A stretch of DNA of 64,000 nucleotides from Adiantum capillus-veneris. Lineage: Eukaryota > Streptophyta > Polypodiopsida > Polypodiales > Pteridaceae. This document shows, piece after piece, positions 12,030-23,293 of the stretch. The position numbers and the translations under genes are program-made. The DNA lies in assembly GCA_014529385.2 (NCBI GenBank), contig CM043963.1, forward strand, positions 4,653,001 through 4,717,000. The letters are read 5' to 3'. The notes beneath the pieces were generated by a model. The model saw nothing but the letters and a program-made list of their open reading frames with translations. It had not been told where the DNA came from and did not search any database. Position 1 is the first letter of the stretch. The number at the start of each line of letters is the position of its first letter.

Positions 12030-12440
12030 ACCTTCATATATGTATTACTTTCCTTAATTTGAATTATGTGTTTCAAGCCCGCACTGTACTTGTTATTTCC
12101 AACACACCCATCCCTTCACCTTCTTTTCTTCTCTCTTAATCTCTCTCCCTCCTCTCCATAATTCATGTAATGTGAAATTATTTCCCTCTCTCATACACAC
12201 TGCAATATACTCTTAATGTCATGCTTGAAATTAAATCAAACAATTATGAATAAAGGTCTTTATGATTTTTCTCCATCCTTCAATATTATGGAGGAACTTG
12301 GAAGTCTCAAAGGTTTTGACCAATTAGTGGGAATCAAGGTAAAACGTAGGGCTTTTGACTTGGCGAGCATGGCGGGCATCAGTCTGAACAGCGTGCATAC
12401 TTTGCTACATGGGCGTCGCTTTTGTGAGTGGAAAAGTGCA

Positions 12441-12449
12441 GGTCGAGGG
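12441..12449. repeat. 9-bp target duplication of the MULE-MITE (left)
   Basis: GGTCGAGGG, identical to 13224-13232. Confidence 0.85.
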
Positions 12450-12550
12450 CCTCGTGACTAATTGACACCACCTCTGTCAGGTGGGATCTACAGTCCCTAT
12501 TTATTGGGGGTGGCGGGATCGGTTTTGCACCATCCGATGGTGGTTTAATC

Positions 12551-12783
12551 CCCAAGCGATCACCATGTGATCACAATTAAAGTGAACCCCAAGTAAATTT
12601 GATGTGAACATCAAGTGACCGCCAAGTGATCCCCGTGTGAATCCCAATCAACATGTGATCACCTTGTGAACCCACCCATTACCAAGTGATTACAATGTGA
12701 CCCCGACTATCCCAAAGTGATTGCAATGTGACCCCGTTGGCATCCCAAAGTGATCTCCAAGTGAACACCATGTGATCCCCACC
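12551..12783. repeat. Degenerate minisatellite inside the MULE-MITE
   Basis: An irregular tandem array of short units built from CCAAGTGATC and CCATGTGA-CCCC. Units vary in length and sequence, so the array is old. Confidence 0.75.
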
Positions 12784-12830
12784 CCGTCTTTTTTGCTATA
12801 TCATTCTATGTCCACACCTCCATTTCACGT

Positions 12831-12957
12831 GGTGCGCGATAGCTTAATGGGAGAGCCATGGTCTCTGGTTGTGTAGAGCTGATGTAACAAGTACCAGCTT
12901 GTATATGTCAAAGCATGTGGCTACAATTTGAACCCACCATTCGCTACCCTTTTTTTA
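12831..12957 (+). ncRNA. tRNA-like Pol III unit (candidate SINE head or tRNA pseudogene)
   Basis: An A-box-like stretch TAGCTTAATGGGAGAGC (12840 on) can form a D arm. A B-box-like TTTGAACCC lies near 12927-12935, and a run of eight T at 12950-12957 would act as a Pol III terminator. The A-B spacing is about 80 bases, longer than a normal tRNA, and the acceptor arm pairs only partly. It is tRNA-derived at best and not a working tRNA gene. Confidence 0.35.
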
Positions 12958-13223
12958 TAATAAGCGCAATGGCTGCCGTGTGCAATACCCATGCCGGCAT
13001 GTTTGTAATAGATGAGCCTCTTGCTTTATGTTTTGTGCCTATCCCCGCTCTTTGCCCCATTACTATTTCACTTTTTAAGAGCTAAAAAAAAGGATGGTTT
13101 CGAGTCGTAAGGGTCAACAGACCAAAATCTTTTTATTCTTGAGAATAAATGGACGGTCTACATAGTTCGAAGATGTTGGACCGTAGATCCCACCTGACAA
13201 GGTGGTGTCAATTAGTCACGAGG

Positions 13224-13232
13224 GGTCGAGGG
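13224..13232. repeat. 9-bp target duplication of the MULE-MITE (right)
   Basis: GGTCGAGGG, identical to 12441-12449. Confidence 0.85.
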
Positions 13233-14415
13233 CATGGTGAGGTGAGCAGTGTGCAGTCTTTATTAGCCAATCAAATGTCAGCTTTTACCCGCACAATAGC
13301 ACTTTTTGTTTATGTGATGCGCATTGTAAACAGCAGGGCTAGAAAAATACATTTTTCCTAACCGAAGAAAATAAGGGGAAAGTTGAAATTCTCCCAGTTT
13401 TCAAGTCAATATTTGAAGCTTTTGCTGGTAATTACACTAAAACTTGTGTAAATTTGCCGGTTTTCTTAAAGGCAAGCTCATAATCTAACTGGGATTTTAT
13501 AATTTCAGCCGGTTGAAATACACTAGACCCCGGTTTTTTTCTAACACTAAAAAGCACCAAGGCCCAAATAAGTGCGAGTATTGCGACTCATCCACCTTGG
13601 CGATGGACAAACGCGACTTCGACTCCACCATTGCCATGCTTGCCTCTACACCACTACAAACAACTAAAGTGCTTCGTTAGCCACATTTGTATTGAATCAA
13701 AGTGAGGGTTGTCACCTTAAGGTAATAGGATTTGTGGAAGACAAAGCACAAAAACTCTCTCTCTCTCTCTCTCTCTCTCAAGTTTTTCTCTTGTATGTTC
13801 TTGTTTTCTTCTGTTTACAATGCCACGATCTTGATGTCTCAATCTTGATATGTCTAAATATGTCCTTAGCTATTAAATTGTAATAATTCTTTGATTCAAT
13901 CTCGCTTTATTTTGTGCATTCTTGTTATTTGTGTAAGCATCGTTGCGTCATTCGAAGATTCAACAAGTGTATATTTTTTCTGGAAGAAGAAAATGGAGAG
14001 AGAGAGAGAGCTTCTTACTTTTCGTCAAAGCAAGTTTTTTTGTTTCTTAATCGGTACTGTTTCAAGTGCGTTACGATTGTGATGCAACAATTTTGAGTTG
14101 TTGTGAGTTAGAACCGTAAGAAGGGTTAGAATTTATATAAAGTGATACGGATCGTTTAAAATATGTTCATTTTTAGATGTTGTCCCCTTTTTATGTTCGG
14201 AAGAAAAAGAAAACATGCAAGTCTCCTTGCATGGGGGAGTTTGCATAGTCCTCCCCAATTTTAATAATACGAGGGAACGTGCCATTCCCACGGCAGCGTG
14301 CAAAGTTTAGAGCTTTCTTAGTAAGATGGAGCTAGGCATCAAACTTCTATATGAGCACTTCAAGATTTTTTGCCTAGTGAGAAACCATCAAGACGAAAAA
14401 AAGTTCAGAGCTTTC
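13233..14415. other. No recognised gene; contains a CT microsatellite
   Basis: AT-rich sequence with a (CT)n run at 13755-13779. I see no supported gene in it. Confidence 0.4.
13755..13779 (+). repeat. (CT)n microsatellite
   Basis: About 12 CT units. Confidence 0.9.
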
Positions 14416-16530
14416 TTAGTAAGATCGAGCTAGGATCCAACATCTATATGAGCATAGGTAATTGCATCTAGACAGATGCCCTCGCTTTGCATCTGTTGGA
14501 AACAGCCCAGCCCAGGGCTCCATGGCCCTGCCACATTTGGCATAGATGTCGACCAAGGCAGTGCCAAGCATTACGTTTCGTAAAAGGGAACCACAATATT
14601 GATCAAACCACCGCCAAGCATGACATCGTACTCCCAACAGCCCCAACTAGCAATCACATCGTCGATTCTGATACCCTCAAGATAGGCATATTAGGCATAT
14701 CTTGCAACCAACATATTGCAAGTGATGACATTCTGGAGAGAAAGCCCATCACAATCATTTCATGCTTTCGTGATAGTACCACATTTGGCATACATGTCAA
14801 CCAAAGAATTTCCAAGCATGACATCCTTCACCAAGCGTCGCGGTCAAGTATCTTCTCGTTAATACACTCACCCATGTCAACGGCTCGTGTAAGGCCACTG
14901 GCCTTCAAGGCACAAGCATATGCATTCAAATTGAATTTGAAGAGATGCATCCGTGAAAACGGCATAGAGCTTTCTGGCCTTGCTCCTATCGCGCATATCC
15001 CACAATCAATGCATTCTAAGACTCGACATTTTGGATAGGAAGCTTCTCAAGCACTTTTTGTGCTTTCTGAAGAGCACCACATTTGGCATAAATATCGACC
15101 ACGGTAGTTCCAAGCATGACATCTTTTTCAACATCAGCATCTTTGTGATTTTTTGTACCCACATCAGCATCTTGGCGTAGATCCACATGCCTTCAAGATG
15201 CATGCATAGGTGATTGCCAGCTGGAGAGATACATGTACACTTGCTTTGCATCCGATGAAAACGACCTAGAGCTTTTTGGCCCTGCTGTTGTCATGTGTAT
15301 CTCGCTATCAGTGCATTCGAAGAGGCGGCTTTCCGGATAGGAAGCTCCTAAAGCATTTTTTGTGATTTCTTAAGCACACCACATTTGGCATACATATCGA
15401 CCAAGATAGTGGCAAGCATGACAGCCTTTTACACGAGTCTCTGACTAACAATATAATTGTCAATTTTTGTACCCATATTAGCATCTTGCAAAGAGCCACA
15501 TGCCTTCATGATGCATGCGTAGGTGATTGCATTTGGACAAAGGCCCCCGCTTCGCATCTGCTAGAGCATTTTGGCCCTGCCCTTATGGGTCAAATCTTGC
15601 AATCAATGCATTCCAAGAGTCCACACTCCCGACAGGAATCTCTTCGAGCACTTGCGTAGAGCCACATGCCTTCAAAATGTAAGCATAGCCTTCAAGACCA
15701 AAGTACAACTGACTAAATTTGGAGAGATACAGTTGCTTTGCATCCACTGAAAACATCCAAGAGCTTTTGAGCCCTACTCTTGTTGCACACATCCCGCAGT
15801 TAGTGCATTCCAAGAAACGATATTCTGGACAGGAAGCTCCTCAAGCACTTTTTGTTCTTTCTCAAAAGCACCACATTTGGCATACATCCAAGATAGTGCC
15901 AAGCACAATATCTTTTTACAACATCCTTTGACTAACAACATAATTGTGAATCTTTGTGCCCATATCAGCATCTTGCGTAGAGCCACATGCCTTCAAGATG
16001 CATGCGTAGGTCATTGCATCTAGAGAGAGGCGCTTTCTCCAGTAGGGCAAATCCTACAATAATGCATTCCAAGAGTCCACACTCTAGATAGGAAGCTGAA
16101 AATAGCCTAGAGATTTTTGGTCGTACTCCTATGGTGCATATCTTGCGACCAGTGGATTCCAAGAGATGCCATTCCCATCATTCAATGTATCTGACATGCA
16201 ACATTACGGGTAAAATGGTCATCAAGAACATGACAAGGTCGTATAGAAGCACTCCAAGAGACTTTGTATGTTGAGAAACCCTCACTTTTCATGTGGTTAA
16301 AATATCCGAGATCTGCCTTGCCACAACCATGTCAATCAACATGCTTCAAAAGGCGACAATTCTTAGAAAAAGCTCATCTAGAACTTTTTGTAGTTGCGTG
16401 AGAGCACCACATTCAGCATACATATTGATCAATTCACCGTTAAGCATGACATTCCCCTCCAACGGCCGTGACTAGCAATTACATCATGGATTCTCAAACC
16501 CATGTGAAGGTCTTGCATAAGGTGACCAGC
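14416..16530 (-). pseudogene. PLS-type PPR protein remains
   Basis: Read on the minus strand, the phrase encoding M-Y-A-K-C-G recurs near 14533, 14781, 15078, 15380, 15870 and 16411, about every 300 bases. That matches a P-L-S triplet of about 100 residues. Neighbouring pieces read N-V-M-L-G-T-A-L-V-D-I-Y-A-K-C-G and Q-N-I-V-S-W-N-A-L-T-A-G, both standard plant PPR wording. Functional PPR proteins bind organelle RNA for editing or processing. Here indels break the frame several times in every triplet and no start or DYW/E domain survives, so this is a dead copy or cluster. More remains lie at 19371-19720 and 22850-23293. Confidence 0.85.
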
Positions 16531-16783
16531 TTTCAAGGTGCAAGCATGGGTGAATGCAGTTGGAATTGATTTGTGTTGTGAGTATTGCTTCTTCCCTAGA
16601 GTTGTTAGTGAATTTTTTGAATCTCTATGGAGATGGCCTTTGAAGATGGCCTCATTAAAGGCGTGGTTAAATGTGGACGTGGCGTTCTTATGTTTCGAAA
16701 GAGCTATGCGCCGTTTTTTGGCATGTTATGATGGATGGAGCAACGGAGAACGGGGATATGAATAGGATACGGTGCAAGATGCC

Positions 16784-17602
16784 ATGCAGGCTTTGACTCA
16801 AACACGCTCCAAAATCATGGAGATGTACCATCAGGATGTAGATGCGATGCAGATGGAGGGTAAAAGACCGAGAAAGGTACTTGAAGGAAAGAAAACAAAC
16901 ATGGAGGACGAACTCCATCGGCAAGAGCAGGTGATAACCAGGTTTTTCGAGAATGTGTCTCTTATGCATGATAAGCTGGCCAAAGAAGCAGCACAAGCGA
17001 AAGAAGAGGTGAATACGAATGCATCATGTGGGGATGAAATGAGAGGAGATGATGATCAGTTTTTTGAAGTTGAAATGGAGGAACAGTATTTGGCCGAGAA
17101 ATTGAATGCGATGTTCCCAAGGGAAGGGGTTATTCTTGATGACGGTGGTAATATGGATGTGGATACTTGTGGTAACTCTTATGCTTCCCGGGATGAGGAA
17201 TTGATGGCTTGCAAGCCAGATGTGCTGAGTGAAGATTGCTCGAGTGAGAGCCATGTTGATGAGCGCCCAACGGGCCCTGTTCCCCTTCTTTACCCTTGTG
17301 TTTGGGGAGTGCAAGAATGCACGGAGACGTTAAATTCGGAGAAGGCTGACACACCTCGTACAGTGGAATCCAATGAGGAAGTTTTAGAGGAGCTCCAGGT
17401 GGGCCCTGACGACTCCCACCCCTCACATGATTGGGAGACGCAAGCGTATGCAAAAATGTGTGATTCAAAAACCAAGGACAGGCTGGTGTCTGGTAAGAAA
17501 ATATCAAGTGTGCTGGAATTGTGGGAAGATATGGCTGAGCAGGATGTAAGGTCAAAGATGGTGGATGCGCTTCTAGGTTATGAAACAGGGTCGATCTACT
17601 AG
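16784..17602 (+). CDS. Hypothetical charged, coiled-coil-like protein
   Basis: The first ATG in this open frame is at 16784, giving about 272 residues. The same frame is open upstream (16538-16765) but is cut by a TAG at 16763, so the true protein may have been longer. The N-terminal third is Glu/Lys/Gln-rich and likely helical. The rest is acidic with no motif I recognise. It sits in sequence inserted into the PPR remains, so it may belong to a transposable element or be a captured host fragment. Function unknown. Confidence 0.4.
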   Translation: MQALTQTRSKIMEMYHQDVDAMQMEGKRPRKVLEGKKTNMEDELHRQEQVITRFFENVSLMHDKLAKEAAQAKEEVNTNASCGDEMRGDDDQFFEVEMEEQYLAEKLNAMFPREGVILDDGGNMDVDTCGNSYASRDEELMACKPDVLSEDCSSESHVDERPTGPVPLLYPCVWGVQECTETLNSEKADTPRTVESNEEVLEELQVGPDDSHPSHDWETQAYAKMCDSKTKDRLVSGKKISSVLELWEDMAEQDVRSKMVDALLGYETGSIY

Positions 17603-18356
17603 GAGAGGGGGATACTCCCTGAGTCGGTTGAGAGACTTGAAACTTCGATGACGAGGTCCGAACCAGGTGTGAGACCAGACGCAAGCAAAGAAGTGGGGAT
17701 TCGGGTCAAGTCACCTAATCCTAATCAAAGCAATAAGGAGCAATTGGAATTGCTAGGCAAGATGCCTGACATTTATGGTACTCGGGATGAGGATGAGGCT
17801 GAACCCAGACTTGATGAAGGAACAGCAGGAAACCCATGAATTTCTTTTATACTGCATGGCAACTCGAGGTAAAGCGCGACCAGATAGAGATTCTTTAGCA
17901 CCACACATCTCGGCTTCATCTTCAATCCTGCTTCCACAACGCAATCGATTCCATTGCGATGGCACAAGGCTCCCTGGGCCTCCAGGTTCTATTTCCCAAA
18001 ACCCGCATAACCACACATCTTTGAAGAACTTTTCAATCACCCACTGGCAAGCACGGTCTCTCCAAAAAGCTAACCTTGGGTTACTTATGTGTGTCTCCAC
18101 TGAGGACCATATGTTGCTGGTTGCATAGGCGCGTACTAGCACTTGTTGCATCCACATCAACCCCACAGAATGGATCTTTGCGAGACCTTGATTCTGGTAT
18201 ATTTCATCAACCTCAATACACATACTTGACTGGCCACATTCCCAACTGTACTCCGTTGTCTTACTTCCATTCGCGACCACTCGGGGGTTGCACACCTACA
18301 TTGGTGGTTATGGTAAGGGGGCCAAGGCCCCTCTTTGAGTCCCGAGTAAAGTACTC
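17603..18356. other. Unassigned sequence between two hypothetical frames
   Basis: Both strands hold open frames here (minus 17753-18295, 180 codons; plus 17775-18128). Neither has a motif I know, and I cannot tell which strand codes. Confidence 0.3.
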
Positions 18357-19359
18357 GTGGTATGTATCCAGATTGAGTGCTCTTGGGTTTGCGGATGGCA
18401 GCCAGGGCGGTTATCCCTTTTGGTGAGTAAAACCATCGGACAGGCAAAGACTGGGACTGAGACAGCCCTGTTGAGGATCGATGTACGCAAGGGTGTATTG
18501 ACGTTTGATAAAGGAAGTCTTGGGGTTGGAACAGTAACCCCTCGAGGACAATTATGTGGGAAGGACAAAGGGCAAGGTAGCCTCCTATGGGACCCAGGAG
18601 AAGGTACCCAACGCGAGGATGCTTTTGAATATGGAATGACCCACATGTACGGAGGTGCAGAGTTAACAACACAGTCGAACGCGCTTGGTCGATGCAAGGC
18701 TAAGCCAGTGGAGTTAGAGCCGTTGGCTGATTTTAGTAGGCTCATTGTGGGAAGACGTATGTTACACCTAATGGATCAGCGGGGGCTGATTCAAATACAG
18801 GCCTCAGATGGCCACTGGATTCCCCCACGATGGGGCGGATTACAAGAGGATGCAAGATGGGTAAAGTGTGCTCGATACAAAACCAGTCCTACCAGGCAAC
18901 AAGGAACGCAATTGGATGGTCAGCGATGTACCGGGGGGCCAGCGAGCAACTAAGATGTGTGGTGAGATATGTGGGCATGAGTGGGACAGCATGTCGGGAC
19001 AAGAAAAGGATGGCCGATGGATTCCCCCTCGTCAAAGAGGGATGAGCAACGAGTGGGAGCACTACATGAGTGCGCGTGGAAATAACCAGTGTGGTAGAGG
19101 GCAGATCACGATGATCAGGCGATGTACAAAAAGGGATGGCAGAATTTTCGGCGATTATTGCGAACCAGGTGTGGTGTCACTCAAGGACGCACGGGAGGAA
19201 GAGATTTTTGATGTAATGCAAGAACCATATTACAAGAGGGCAAGCTCCGGTGAGCACCAGCCCGCGTTTCATTCGAGTTGTTTTGTTTGGCGAGTGAATT
19301 GGGCTAGATTCACGACAGCAAGATGCGAGGTCGATGATGATAATGGGTATGCTTGGTAA
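18357..19359 (+). pseudogene. Hypothetical protein with a repeated D-G-x-W-I-P-P-R motif, frameshifted
   Basis: Two overlapping plus-strand frames (18357-18953 and 18868-19359) appear to be one coding sequence broken by an indel near 18900. Each carries one copy of a motif reading S-D-G-H-W-I-P-P-R-W or K-D-G-R-W-I-P-P-R-Q, about 65 codons apart, which looks like an internal domain duplication. The C-terminal part is Cys-containing (C-G-E-I-C-G-H-E-W). I do not recognise the family. The first clear ATG of the first frame is well inside it. Confidence 0.35.
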
Positions 19360-19370
19360 GTGATGTTGCA

Positions 19371-19720
19371 CTTGTTTCTGCTCATTTGGTGGAGCTCACT
19401 TTGTATCCGCTGAAAAAAGCCTAGAGCTTTCTGTCCCTACTCGTGTTGTGTGTATCCCACAATCAGTCGTTGTTCCAAACAGTAAGCTCCTCAAGCACAT
19501 TTTGTGCTTGCTCAAGTATCCCACATTTGGCATACATATCAACTAAGGTAGTGCCAAGCACGCCATCTTTTCTCAAGGGCATCTTGCATAGAGCCACATG
19601 CTCGCAAGCTACACACATAGGTGATAGCGTCTGGAGAAAGGCCCTTCCTTCACACCTGGTGAAAACATCCCACTGCTTTCTGGCCCGCCGGCCCTTGTTG
19701 GGAACCTGCAAACTGCTTGT
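19371..19720 (-). pseudogene. PPR fragment
   Basis: The minus strand encodes V-L-G-T-T-L-V-D-M-Y-A-K-C-G-I followed by A-Q-N-V-L-E-E-L, one clear PPR unit plus a degraded neighbour. It is probably the continuation of the PPR remains at 14416-16530, separated by the inserted 16.56-19.37 kb segment. Confidence 0.8.
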
Positions 19721-19749
19721 GGAGAAGATCGAGTTGCTGCTGAGAGCCT

Positions 19750-19795
<46 letters not shown>
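19750..19795. repeat. Compound (CT)n(AT)n microsatellite
   Basis: CT units to about 19768, then AT units to 19795. Confidence 0.9.
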
Positions 19796-19799
<4 letters not shown>

Positions 19800-22700
19800 A
19801 GCAATCAAGGCAAACTAGTTTTTCGAAAGAAAGCAGCCACGCCACGTGGGTTAACGAGAGGCCAGGGATTTGATTATGGCTCCTACGCTAACGAAGTAAA
19901 GAGTACCTTATCCATGAACGTTCATCCAAACGACCGCACCATGACCACTCCCATGCGTTCTTTCAATATTGGTAGCAGTCGCGGCGGGAGCAAGAAGTGG
20001 CCTGTCAGTTCTGCTGATGATATGGCCATGCATATTGCGGGACATGCAGGAGCGCCCCTTGCACACATCCAATTTGCACCCCATTTCACTTGGGGGGGAG
20101 TGGACTTGCCATCACAACCCCATGCTGACGCACTTGGACAGAGTTGGTTGCAGTGAAGTCTTCCTCGAGCTTTCCGTATCTTCTCGCGACTAGGATATTG
20201 CGGGCCACCTTGGGCAATGCGAACAAGGATGATGTTGAGGTTCATACTAGTGTATTGAGAACACAAGGTAAATAAGCAAACGTCTTGGCTGATGATGCCT
20301 AGTGCCAATGTATGGAGATTGACAAAATCTCTGAGACATGCTGGAAGAGTGGGTTGTTGGAATTCCGAGGCTTACATTTACAAAAAGTCACTGACTTCTT
20401 AGAGATGTATGGAAGCGACTCCCAATTGAGTTTGTGAGGTATCTCAATATGCATTCCAGAGGTGAAGGTATCAACACCTACAAATGTGCACAATTGATTT
20501 CTCTGCTGCTTGTGCTTTTCTGCCAGCAATTGTTTTACTTTTCAACAGAACATGACCAGTTTATGAGCTGATGCTGTTTTTTTTTTTTTTCATATGGTAA
20601 TCTTGGTGATGTAATTAGGAGATGCAGGTTTTCGTTTAGGTTATGGATCTTGGTGTGCTTTTGTTAGGTATCTGCGGCTTGTACACTTATTTAGCAGGCA
20701 GAAGCAGATTCTCACATATTAATAAAGGCTTTAAGAAGAGCTGTTAAGGCTGGAGGTTACTTAATCCTAGGCCCTTTAACCTTGTCACCATGGGTGCCCA
20801 CCCAACTTAACCCCCTGGTGTTTTCTGTTACCGCCCACCCTCTATTCTGTTTCCTTGAACAGGTGGAGGCTGCTTCTGGGACTGTTTGCATGATATATAG
20901 CCCATTGGGCAGGGTTTTGCTGTTGGCCCTTTCTTGTTTTTGAGATCTACAAATGTAAACCTGTTGAAAAGCATGCGCATGTCTTATTTGTGTCTTTGCT
21001 CGTTGGCTGCTACTCTGAATCTGAATTTGCACGAGTCTTATCTGAATTTGCATCATATTTTGATAGTCTTATCTGGTCTGGGGGTAGATGTCAATCATAA
21101 ATGAGTCATTCATTGGGACTTGAACAGAATGCGCACAAAAATATCCACTTGGCACTGTGATGAACGGCCAATGCGTGTAATTCTGTACTTGATCGATGTA
21201 TTCTCTCCCTTTGCTTGATTGGCACTTACAGAAATTTGACTCTTTGTAAGAGATTTTTTTGGGTTGAGTTGATAACTGCTCAGATGTTCATTCAGTCTTG
21301 GAAGCTGATCATTAATTGCTTTAAATTTAATTGGAATGGTAGAAGAAGATACACAGGCAGTCTCTAACTTCTCCTCTACTTTTCGGTCGCTCCCCATTTT
21401 TTCTAGTTGCCACCACTGCAAGAGATTCGAGGAGAGCAATTAACGCACGACCAATTAAAAGCTGATCAATGTGTAGAAGAGAGAAGGTAAATAAGTAACC
21501 GCGCATAACTTTGATCATTTCTTGCACAGGTGCTTGATAAAAAAGATCAAGATCTAGAGGAAGGCTAGAATAAGCGATTGCAATCAAGGTAACTAATTGA
21601 AGGTAATAGAAGAACTGGAGGATCAGGTAATCAGCTTGCAGCAGGCCACATCGACCCAGTATTGATGATCAACAAAGACATTGAAGTGCAATTGGTGCAA
21701 TAATCGATTTTAAAGTAAGGAGGGCAGCTCCAGCCTTAGCTATATCAGCTCAACTCCATTCACGCATTGCATGTGGTGGATAGAGCTTCAGCTTCCATTG
21801 GCATTCGTTTGGCCTACATAAGGCCTTCGTCAAGCATGGAACCCTTGGGAGCAATTGTAGACCGTTGATAAAGCGTGCCACATGATCACAATATATAGAA
21901 AACCTTTTTTTTTTCAAAATGGCAAGCCAGAAGGGCGTTACCAGTAGAAGGGGGTTAAATAAGAAAAAGAGGCCAAATCAAGTGAGATTTGCGGAGTAAG
22001 CACACCTTGCTGGCATTGCAGGAGGAGGGGGGAGCTATTTTTTTTATGAAAGGCATGGCATTGGAAGCATAACAGCATGCTGATCAGGGTTAGTATCTCC
22101 GTATTTAGTTCGTGTGCCAGATTTCGAACACCAATTTCAACTATCGGCAATTTTGCGTGCCACAAGGTGGAGCGAGGAAATCTTGATGAAGGTATCTACG
22201 AAGGCAAGCTAGGTAGGGGGTACCAGCTGGGGTAAATTCAAAAAACAACAACGTGTGGGCAGCGTACGTCGATGAGCTGCAGACGAGGAAGGGGCATGGG
22301 GGCCATGAGGCGCGAGAAGCATACAAAGAAGACCTGCGATGCTCCAGCTGCAAGGGCTCGAGCTAGCCGCTGCATATGTTTTTTTAATTGTATTGCTCGC
22401 CTACGAAGGCAAAATCACCTACGATGGTGTTGGCTCACTGCAAGGCGTACAATTTTCTGAGTTACACGTGTTCGATTCCCCCATCCATTTTTAGAAGGTG
22501 AGTTCCAAAGCTCCGAATCTTAGAACGAATGACTAAAGTAGAGGGTCTCCATTATCGAAAACCTTTTTTTCCTTTTTTTGTGAAAGGGACATTAACGAAG
22601 TGTTTAAGTAGGCTTTTCTATCTCATTGAGGAGTGGGTCACACAATCTCACACAATCTTTATTATTATTGTCCTCTAGTGCAGGCCACTGTGAAATTTCA

Positions 22701-22849
22701 CCTTGTTAATTATGGGTGGCCATTTTGGTCCAAGCCTCTAGGCCTTAATCTTGGGCAGTCTTATCTTCGTATGGGCAGCCCTTGAACTTCCCCAATGGGC
22801 GGCCTCGAGCCCTTATATTACGCATACTTAGCGAACGTTTGCATTCAAT
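19796..22849. other. About 3 kb without a recognised gene
   Basis: It contains a small plus-strand frame at 19914-20156 (80 codons, unrecognised), a T11 run near 20580, and a tRNA-like stretch at 22423-22485. I see no protein family in the remaining frames on either strand. Confidence 0.4.
22423..22485 (+). ncRNA. tRNA-like fragment with a strong B box
   Basis: GTTCGATTCC near 22470 matches the Pol III B box. TTGGCTCACTGCAAGGCG resembles an A box. The ends GATGG and CCATC pair. At 63 bases with a poor T stem it is not a functional tRNA; a SINE head or relic is likelier. Confidence 0.3.
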
Positions 22850-23293
22850 ACACATGTTGACCAAGGCAAGCACTAGAATCCACATTATTGCTTGCATATC
22901 AATCAAAGAATTGCCATGATTAACATTCTTAGCTTCCTAGCCCACTCATTCTAAACATCTCTTGCAAGTAATGTACTCCCAAAGATAATATATCAGACTA
23001 TAAGCTTCTCAGGCACTCCCATGCATTCCAAAGTGAACCACATTTGGAATATATACCGACGAGCAGAGCATTGTCAAGCACACATTCATTGGTAATCTGC
23101 AATGCACTCCAAAGACAATATCCCGGTCATAAGTTCTTCAAGCACTCTTTGTGCCTTATGAGGTGCACCAAATTTGGCATATTGATCGACCAAGTCAGCA
23201 TATATATTGATAAAGGTCAGTGCCAAGCACTTTCCTTTGCACTGAAAAATGCACCACATTTGGCATACATATTGCTCAAAGCATTGCAAAAGC
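22850..23293 (-). pseudogene. Heavily decayed PPR fragment
   Basis: Minus-strand phrases A-L-V-D-Q-Y-A-K-F-G and K-A-Q-R-V-L-E-E-L survive near 23120-23200, and two further CCACATTTGGAATA / CCACATTTGGCATA relics of the M-Y-A-K-C-G codons lie near 23040 and 23255. The next block, starting at about 23294, is CACTA transposase. Confidence 0.65.

Larger units (their letters stand above)
12450..13223. mobile_element. Mutator-type non-autonomous element (MULE-MITE), 774 bp
   Basis: Two inverted arms of about 46 bp (12450-12495 and 13178-13223) start CCTCGTGACTAATTGACACC and differ by a 1-2 bp indel and a few bases. They are flanked by a perfect 9-bp direct repeat GGTCGAGGG at 12441-12449 and 13224-13232. 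A 9-bp target duplication with arms of this size is the Mutator hallmark. No transposase is inside. The interior holds a minisatellite and a tRNA-like unit. Confidence 0.85.

Noticed and set aside
12831-12957. A functional tRNA gene
   Set aside because: The A-B spacing is too long and the acceptor and T stems do not pair properly; kept only as a tRNA-like unit.
13646-13665. CACTACAAACAACTAAA as a CACTA terminus
   Set aside because: No subterminal repeats, partner end or target duplication nearby.
17130-17684. 184-codon minus-strand frame rich in Pro/Ser/His
   Set aside because: Antisense shadow of the charged plus-strand frame, with biased composition.
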